Source: Paenibacillaceae bacterium ZCTH02-B3
Lineage (GTDB): Bacteria > Bacillota > Bacilli > Paenibacillales > Paenibacillaceae
Assembly (NCBI GenBank): GCA_002159065.1
Contig: LZRV01000031.1
Coordinates: 1 to 36,708, forward strand
DNA: 36,708 bases
Reading direction: 5' to 3'
This document shows, piece after piece, positions 31,793 through 36,708 of the stretch (positions are counted from its first letter, which is position 1; every line of letters starts with the position of its first letter). A program made the position numbers and the translations under genes. The notes beneath the pieces are model-generated. The model saw only the letters and a program-made list of their open reading frames with translations. It did no database searches and was not told the origin of the DNA.

Positions 31793-32806
31793 GTGGAGAA
31801 ACGGATTGCGCGGTTTGGACGCGGCGGATTGGCGGCGCTTGCCGCGGTGCTGCTTGCGTTGGCGGCGGCTTGCGGTACGGGCGGCGGAAACGGCGGAGGA
31901 GGCGGCGCTGCGCCTGCAAGCCCGTCGCCGTCAGACGGAGGGACCGCATCGGCTTCCCTGCCGCCGGCAAGCTCGTCCGCCCTGTCCGGCAACATCGAGA
32001 TCGACGGCTCTTCCACCGTCTATCCGATCACGGAGGCGGTGGCGGAAGAGTACGGCAAGGAGCAGCCCGGGGTCAGGGTGACCGTCGGCGTCTCCGGCAC
32101 CGGCGGCGGGTTCAAACGGTTCTGCAACGGCGAGACGGACATTTCCAACGCGTCCCGCCCCATCAAGGACGAAGAAAAAGCCGCCTGCCAGGAGAAAGGG
32201 ATCGAATTTTTCGACCTGAAAATCGCCTTTGACGGGTTGTCGGTGGTGGTGAACCGGGACAACGATTTCGTTGACCATCTTACGGTGGAAGAACTGGCCC
32301 GCATCTTCAACGCGGAAAACCCGGCGAAGACCTGGAACGAAGTGCGCGGCTCGTTCCCCGCCGAACCGATCAAAGTATATTCGCCGGGGGCGGATTCCGG
32401 CACGTTCGATTACTTCAACGAAGAAATCCTCGGGAAAAAAGGCGTGCGCCAGGACGCCACGTTCAGCGAGGACGACAACACGCTGGTGACGGGCGTCGCG
32501 GGCGACAGAAATGCGATCGGATTTTTCGGATACGCGTACTACGAGGAAAACAAGGATCGGCTGAAGGTGGTGCCCATCGACGCCGGCGCGGGTCCGGTCG
32601 CCCCGTCCTTCGACACGATCAAGAACGGTCAGTATTCTCCCCTGTCCCGGCCGGTGTTCATCTACGTGAGCAAGGCCGCCTACGAACGGCCGGAAGTGAA
32701 GGATTTCGTGCGGTTCTATATAGACAACGTCAAGGAGCTGGCCGCGGAAGTCGGGTACATTCCGCTGCCGGATGAAGAATACGCCGCGGAACAGGGCAAG
32801 CTGTGA
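31793..32806 (+). CDS. pstS: Phosphate-binding lipoprotein PstS
   Basis: PstS captures phosphate outside the membrane for the Pst ABC transporter. The 337-aa protein has a signal with a lipobox ending at Cys27 (LAAACG), then a Gly/Ala/Ser/Pro-rich linker (GGGNGGGGGAAPASPSPSDG). The PstS fold follows: IDGSSTVYPITEAVAEEY, GVSGTGGGFKRFCNGETDISNASRP, and SPGADSGTFDYF, whose Ser and Thr residues bind phosphate. GTG 31793 is the start because GGGAGGG (31779-31785) lies 7 nt upstream and the signal peptide begins there. It leads pstS-pstC-pstA-pstB-phoU. Confidence 0.95.
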   Translation: MEKRIARFGRGGLAALAAVLLALAAACGTGGGNGGGGGAAPASPSPSDGGTASASLPPASSSALSGNIEIDGSSTVYPITEAVAEEYGKEQPGVRVTVGVSGTGGGFKRFCNGETDISNASRPIKDEEKAACQEKGIEFFDLKIAFDGLSVVVNRDNDFVDHLTVEELARIFNAENPAKTWNEVRGSFPAEPIKVYSPGADSGTFDYFNEEILGKKGVRQDATFSEDDNTLVTGVAGDRNAIGFFGYAYYEENKDRLKVVPIDAGAGPVAPSFDTIKNGQYSPLSRPVFIYVSKAAYERPEVKDFVRFYIDNVKELAAEVGYIPLPDEEYAAEQGKL

Positions 32807-32935
32807 CCCGCAAGCAAGCCGCCGCTGCACAAAGCAACCCCGGCGCGGGGAACGGCCGGACGGCCGTCGCCGGGGCGTCCGCCTTTGCGGACACAGAGCA
32901 AGAACAACCGAAATGCCGGGAAGGAGCGTCGACCT

Positions 32936-33838
32936 TTGCCATCGATCGATTTCCGCAATGAACGTCGCCGCCGGGCCGAAAGGATCGTTCCCGCGATCCT
33001 TTCGGCCTGCGCGGGCGTTTCCGTTTTGACGACGCTGGGGATCGTGCTCATTCTTGTCACGGAAACGGCGAGTTTTTTCCAAATGGTGCCGCTCGGCGAG
33101 TTTTTCGCGTCCACCCGGTGGGCCCCCCTGTTTGAGCCTCGCAGCTTCGGCATCTGGCCGCTGCTGTGCGGCACCCTGCTCATTACGGTGATCGCCTGTC
33201 TGGTGGCCATCCCGCTCGGGCTGGGAGCGGCCATTTACCTCAGCGAATACGCGCCGCGCCGCCTGCGTGCCGTGCTGAAGCCGTTGCTGGAGGTGCTGTC
33301 CGGCGTTCCCACCATCGTGTACGGGTATTTTGCCCTGACCTTCGTGACGCCCATCATCCGCGCCGTTTTTCCCGAAACGGGCATCTTCAACGCGCTCAGC
33401 GCGGGCATCGTGGTCGGCATCATGATCCTTCCCATGGTCTGTTCGCTGAGCGAGGACGCCATGGCGGCGGTGCCGAGTTCTTTGCGCGACGGTGCCTATG
33501 CCCTTGGTGCGACGCGGTTCGAGGCGGCGCTGAAGGTGGTCGTGCCCGCCGCGCTTTCCGGCATCGTCGCTTCATTTGTGCTCGCCTTTTCCCGGGCCAT
33601 CGGCGAGACGATGATCGTGACCATCGCCGCCGGAGCCACGCCGAAGCTGACGGCCAATCCCCTGGAAAGCGTCCAGACGATGACCGCCTACATCGTGCAG
33701 GTCAGCCTGGGGGACACGCCGCACGGGTCCGTCGAATACGGCTCCATTTTCGCGGTGGGAACGGCGCTGTTCGCCATCACCTTCCTCATGAACATTTTGG
33801 CGCAATATCTGGCGAAACGGTTCCGGGAGGAGTATTGA
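32936..33838 (+). CDS. pstC: Phosphate ABC transporter permease PstC
   Basis: PstC is one of the two membrane subunits of the Pst transporter. The 300-aa protein has about six helices: the first at [20 protein letters not shown], then [27 protein letters not shown], and so on. It carries the permease signature [39 protein letters not shown], the EAA loop that docks on PstB. The start is TTG 32936, with GGAAGGAG at 32919-32926, in place of the in-frame ATG 32885, which lacks a binding site. The 129-nt gap from pstS has no obvious hairpin. pstA starts 2 nt after the stop. Confidence 0.93.
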   Translation: MPSIDFRNERRRRAERIVPAILSACAGVSVLTTLGIVLILVTETASFFQMVPLGEFFASTRWAPLFEPRSFGIWPLLCGTLLITVIACLVAIPLGLGAAIYLSEYAPRRLRAVLKPLLEVLSGVPTIVYGYFALTFVTPIIRAVFPETGIFNALSAGIVVGIMILPMVCSLSEDAMAAVPSSLRDGAYALGATRFEAALKVVVPAALSGIVASFVLAFSRAIGETMIVTIAAGATPKLTANPLESVQTMTAYIVQVSLGDTPHGSVEYGSIFAVGTALFAITFLMNILAQYLAKRFREEY

Positions 33839-33839
33839 C

Positions 33840-34787
33840 ATGGAGCAAAGGCTTTCGGAGTCGCCGGCGGTGTACGGAAAAAGCTCCGGTCTCGCCGGCG
33901 CCGGCGGCGTGCCGGAGACGCTCCGGGACGGCGAGCACCGGCGGGTGTTGCGGCGAAGGCGGATCGACTGGGCGCTGCATCTCGTGTTTCTGGCTTCCAC
34001 CATGGCCGGCGTGCTGGTGCTGGCGGCGCTCATCGTCGACATCGTCATGGACGGTTGGGCCCGGTTCACACCGGAGCTGGTCACGAACCATCCGTCGCGC
34101 CGGGCGTCCCAGGCGGGCATGCGGTCCGCCGTGGTCGGCACGGTGTACATGATGCTGCTGGTGGCGCCTCTGGCCTTCATTCTCGGCGTGGGAGCCGCCG
34201 TTTACCTGGAAGAATACGCGGGCCGCGGCCGCCTGTCGCGTCTCGTCCAGCTTAACATCCGCACCCTGGCGGGCGTGCCTTCCATCGTCTACGGCATCCT
34301 CGGACTGGCGGTGTTTGTGCGGTGGTTTGCCCTTGGCCGCAGCCTGATCGCCGGCGCGCTGACGATGACGCTGCTGGTGCTGCCGGTTATCATTGTGGCG
34401 GCGCAGGAAGCGATCCGCGCCGTGCCCCGTTCCAGGCGGGACGCTTCCTACGCGCTGGGAGCCACCAAGTGGCAGACGGTGTCTCGGGCGGTGCTGCCTT
34501 CGGCTTTTCCCGGGATTCTTACCGGCGTCATCCTGGCCATGTCCCGTGCCGTCGGGGAGACCGCGCCGCTGATCATGATCGGGGCGCTGACCTACGTGAC
34601 GTTCCTGCCCGGGAAGCTGACGGATCCGTTCACGGTGATGCCGATCCAGATCTACAACTGGATCTCCCGGGCCCAGCCGGAGTTTCACGAGCTCGCCGCG
34701 GCGGGCATCATGCTTCTTCTGATCCTGCTTTTGCTCATGAATTTCGCGGCCGTGGCGCTTCGAAACAAATTCCGCGGGCGGATTTGA
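33840..34787 (+). CDS. pstA: Phosphate ABC transporter permease PstA
   Basis: This second permease subunit (315 aa) has six membrane helices and the EAA loop [44 protein letters not shown]. It has a polar N-terminal extension of about 40 residues before the first helix ([20 protein letters not shown]...), longer than in many PstA proteins. ATG 33840 lies one base after the pstC stop, with GGGAGGAG upstream. PstC and PstA together form the transmembrane channel. Confidence 0.93.
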   Translation: MEQRLSESPAVYGKSSGLAGAGGVPETLRDGEHRRVLRRRRIDWALHLVFLASTMAGVLVLAALIVDIVMDGWARFTPELVTNHPSRRASQAGMRSAVVGTVYMMLLVAPLAFILGVGAAVYLEEYAGRGRLSRLVQLNIRTLAGVPSIVYGILGLAVFVRWFALGRSLIAGALTMTLLVLPVIIVAAQEAIRAVPRSRRDASYALGATKWQTVSRAVLPSAFPGILTGVILAMSRAVGETAPLIMIGALTYVTFLPGKLTDPFTVMPIQIYNWISRAQPEFHELAAAGIMLLLILLLLMNFAAVALRNKFRGRI

Positions 34788-34800
34788 AAGGAGAACAGGC

Positions 34801-35583
34801 ATGGCACACAAGAACGCCAACAACACCACAACCGCGGTCATCGAGATCCGCGATCTGCACGTGTTTTACGGGGAGATTCACGCGCTCCGGGGCATCACCC
34901 TGGACATTCCGGAAAAGGCGGTGACGGCGTTCATCGGTCCCTCGGGCTGCGGGAAATCGACGCTGCTGCGCGCCCTCAACCGGATGAACGACCTGATTCC
35001 GGGCATCCGCGTCGAGGGAACGGTGCGGATCGCCGGACGCGACATCCATTCCCGCGAGGTCGACGTGGAAACGCTGCGCAAGCGGGTGGGCATGGTGTTC
35101 CAACAGCCCAACCCGTTCCCCAAGTCAATCTACGACAACGTCGCCTATGGCCCGCGGCTGCACGGTGTACGGGACCGCCGAAGGCTGGACGAGATCGTCG
35201 AGCGGAGCCTGCGGGCGGCGGCGTTGTGGGATGAGGTGAAGGATCACCTGAAGCGTTCGGCCCTGTGCCTGTCCGGCGGCCAGCAGCAGCGGTTGTGCAT
35301 CGCCCGGGCGCTGGCGGTGGAGCCGGAGATCCTGCTCATGGACGAAGCGACGTCCGCGCTGGACCCGATCTCTACCCTGAAAATCGAGGAATTGGTCCGG
35401 GAGCTGAAAAACCGGTACACCATCGTGATGGTGACGCACAACATGCACCAGGCGGCGCGGGTGTCGGAACGGACGGCGTTTTTTCTGAACGGGGAACTCA
35501 TCGAATGCGCGGAGACGACGCGGCTGTTTTCCAATCCCCGGGATCCGCGCACGGAAGATTATATCAGCGGGCGTTTCGGCTGA
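34801..35583 (+). CDS. pstB: Phosphate ABC transporter ATPase PstB
   Basis: This 260-aa ATPase powers phosphate import. It has Walker [10 protein letters not shown] (Lys52), Q-loop [22 protein letters not shown] (the PstB signature around PNPFPKSI), ABC signature [10 protein letters not shown], Walker [14 protein letters not shown] and switch [13 protein letters not shown]. The length is normal. ATG 34801 follows AAAGGAG, 13 nt after pstA. The N-terminal Asn/Thr-rich stretch ([10 protein letters not shown]) is not conserved. Confidence 0.97.
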   Translation: MAHKNANNTTTAVIEIRDLHVFYGEIHALRGITLDIPEKAVTAFIGPSGCGKSTLLRALNRMNDLIPGIRVEGTVRIAGRDIHSREVDVETLRKRVGMVFQQPNPFPKSIYDNVAYGPRLHGVRDRRRLDEIVERSLRAAALWDEVKDHLKRSALCLSGGQQQRLCIARALAVEPEILLMDEATSALDPISTLKIEELVRELKNRYTIVMVTHNMHQAARVSERTAFFLNGELIECAETTRLFSNPRDPRTEDYISGRFG

Positions 35584-35615
35584 CGGAAAGGCCGGCGCCG
35601 GAAAGGATGGGGGAA

Positions 35616-36275
35616 ATGGTCAGACGCAGGGAGCTGGACGAAGGCCTTGAACGGCTCACCGGGCTGCTTGTGGCGATGGCCGAGCACGTGGAAAACGCGC
35701 TGGGCGGTGCCATGGAGGCGCTGGAAACATTGGACGCGGGCACCGCGCGGCGCATTATTGAAGCGGACCCCGAACTGAACCGGATGGAGGAACAAATCGC
35801 GGACACCGGCGTCCGGATCATCGCGACCCAACAGCCGGTAGCCAAGGATTTGCGCCGAATCCTCGCCGCCTTTCGGATGGCGGCCGATCTGGAGCGGATG
35901 GGAGATCTGTCCGTGGACATCGCCAGGACCGTACTGCGGCTGCAGGGGCAGACGTTAATAAAGCCGTTGGCAGATTTGCCGGAGATGGCCCGCATCGTCC
36001 GGACGATGATCCGTGAATCGATCCGGGCGTATGCGGAGGAAAACGTGGATCTGGCCCACAAGATGGCCCGGGACGACGACCGGGTCGACGCGCTTTATTC
36101 GCAAATTTTGCGGGAACTGTTCACGCTGGCTGCCGCCGATCCCGGGCTGACGGGCCAGGCGATGCTGCTCGCCTTTGTGGGCCGCTACATCGAGCGGATC
36201 GCCGATCATGCCACCAATATCGGGGAAAGCGTCGTATACCTCGTGGCGGGCATCCGTTCCGAGCTCAACCCATAA
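35616..36275 (+). CDS. phoU: Phosphate-specific transport system accessory protein PhoU
   Basis: The 219-aa cytoplasmic protein consists of two PhoU three-helix repeats. Each carries the metal-cluster motif: DLERMGDLSVDIAR in the first repeat and YIERIADHATNIGESV in the second. PhoU links Pst to PhoR so that kinase activity is suppressed when phosphate is plentiful. ATG 35616 (MVRRRELDEGL) is preferred over ATG 35607 because AAAGGA (35602-35607) lies 8 nt upstream and family members start MVRR. It is the last gene of the pst operon. Confidence 0.95.
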   Translation: MVRRRELDEGLERLTGLLVAMAEHVENALGGAMEALETLDAGTARRIIEADPELNRMEEQIADTGVRIIATQQPVAKDLRRILAAFRMAADLERMGDLSVDIARTVLRLQGQTLIKPLADLPEMARIVRTMIRESIRAYAEENVDLAHKMARDDDRVDALYSQILRELFTLAAADPGLTGQAMLLAFVGRYIERIADHATNIGESVVYLVAGIRSELNP

Positions 36276-36430
36276 CCCTGCCGCTTCCGCACGATTCAGT
36301 CGCCCGGTTCAGCCCTGGCGCGCGTGGGCATGCTTTGCCGGCGTCCGGCCGTCTGCGTCTTGCCTTCGTGAGCGTCTTGCTTTTTTGATTCCGGTTTTCC
36401 GCATTTGTCCGGTTAGAGTAAAATTTGCGT

Positions 36431-36708
36431 GGGGGTAAAGTCTGGAAAAAGCGAACATAGAAAAAGAGCTTCTCCCTTGGTAATGTGAATTTGCTGAAAC
36501 ACGCACCAAGAGGAGGAAGCTCCTGTGCAGCACTTTACCACAATCATTCCCTCAATGAAAGAGCTTGAGCAGTGGATGTTGCGGGAGATGCAGGAAGCGT
36601 TCGCCAGCGCGATGAAGACAGCGCTGGAGATGTTGGATCAGATCATCCTTGAGCAAAGGGATCGCCAGCGTTTTCGCGTCAAGGCGGAACGGGAAACCAG
36701 CGTCAACA
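36431..36708 (+). mobile_element. Left part of an ISLre2-family insertion sequence (cut by window end)
   Basis: From about 36431 (GGGGGTAAAGTCTGGAAAAA) the base composition becomes lower in GC, and after about 95 nt a transposase gene starts. ISLre2 elements are about 1.5 kb with a short left leader, so the left end is probably near 36431. The exact terminal repeat cannot be fixed without the right end. Confidence 0.6.
36525..36708 (+). CDS. ISLre2-family (UPF0236) transposase, N-terminal fragment
   Basis: GTG 36525 follows AGAGGAGGAA and opens a frame reading MQHFTTIIPSMKELEQWMLREMQ..., continuing past the window end with no stop in the visible 61 codons. The Phe-Ser/Pro-x-MKELEQ...L.EM...F and charged ERDRQRFRVKAERETSV stretch is the N-terminal pattern of ISLre2/UPF0236 transposases of Firmicutes. 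The catalytic region is outside the window, so whether the copy is intact is unknown. Confidence 0.75.
   Translation, partial: MQHFTTIIPSMKELEQWMLREMQEAFASAMKTALEMLDQIILEQRDRQRFRVKAERETSVN

Overview
The window looks like a chromosomal segment of a high-GC, spore-forming member of the Bacillales, most like Paenibacillaceae. The evidence is a full-length GerE, the YtrH/YtrI sporulation proteins, a YhcN-type spore lipoprotein, HPr kinase, strong AAGGAGG ribosome-binding sites with many TTG/GTG starts, and an ISLre2-type transposase. The backbone follows the Bacillus block ytoI-ytpI-ytrI-ytrH-dnaE-accDA-pyk-citZ-icd-mdh-pho. nrnA and pfkA, normally in this block, are absent, and hprK, a yfbR-like gene, a class I fumarase and two small peptide genes are inserted. 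The taxonomic placement is inference.

Layout: 1-4143, tail of an unknown gene and a four-gene nucleotide-sugar operon (FnlC/FnlA/RmlD-like and an Rmd-like epimerase). 4267-5300, sporulation lipoprotein and gerE, followed by a decayed CaiB/BaiF remnant and two terminators. 5608-8194, ytoI, ytpI, ytrI, ytrH. 8550-13276, dnaE and convergent hprK. 13468-18115, small conserved gene, accD-accA-pyk-thioesterase. 18401-22317, citZ, icd, mdh and a membrane protein (TCA steps). 22490-23141, two paralogous double-glycine-leader peptides with a CxxC...HxxH core. 23204-28174, yfbR-like nucleotidase, fumarase, phoR, phoP. 28286-31587, AraC regulator divergent from an isomerase/oxidoreductase pair for sugar or inositol-type catabolism. 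31793-36275, pstS-pstC-pstA-pstB-phoU. 36431-end, left part of an ISLre2-family element.

The genes form three working groups. The first is central carbon flow: pyruvate kinase, acetyl-CoA carboxylase, citrate synthase, isocitrate and malate dehydrogenases and fumarase, with HPr kinase as the catabolite-control sensor. The second is phosphate starvation: PhoR/PhoP plus the Pst transporter, with 11-bp-phased PhoP-box-like repeats before both phoP and pstS. The third is sporulation: gerE, ytrIH and the yhcN-like gene.

The most unusual feature is the pair of peptide genes. Both have a 34-residue leader ending in a canonical GG motif, with Cys42 and Cys45 at the same positions and two closely spaced histidines. 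Between them lies a decayed copy of the 3' end of the neighbouring yfbR-like gene, so the pair arose by tandem duplication of a [peptide gene + yfbR 3' end] unit. The first peptide also has PhoP-box-like repeats in its promoter. No modification or export genes are visible nearby.
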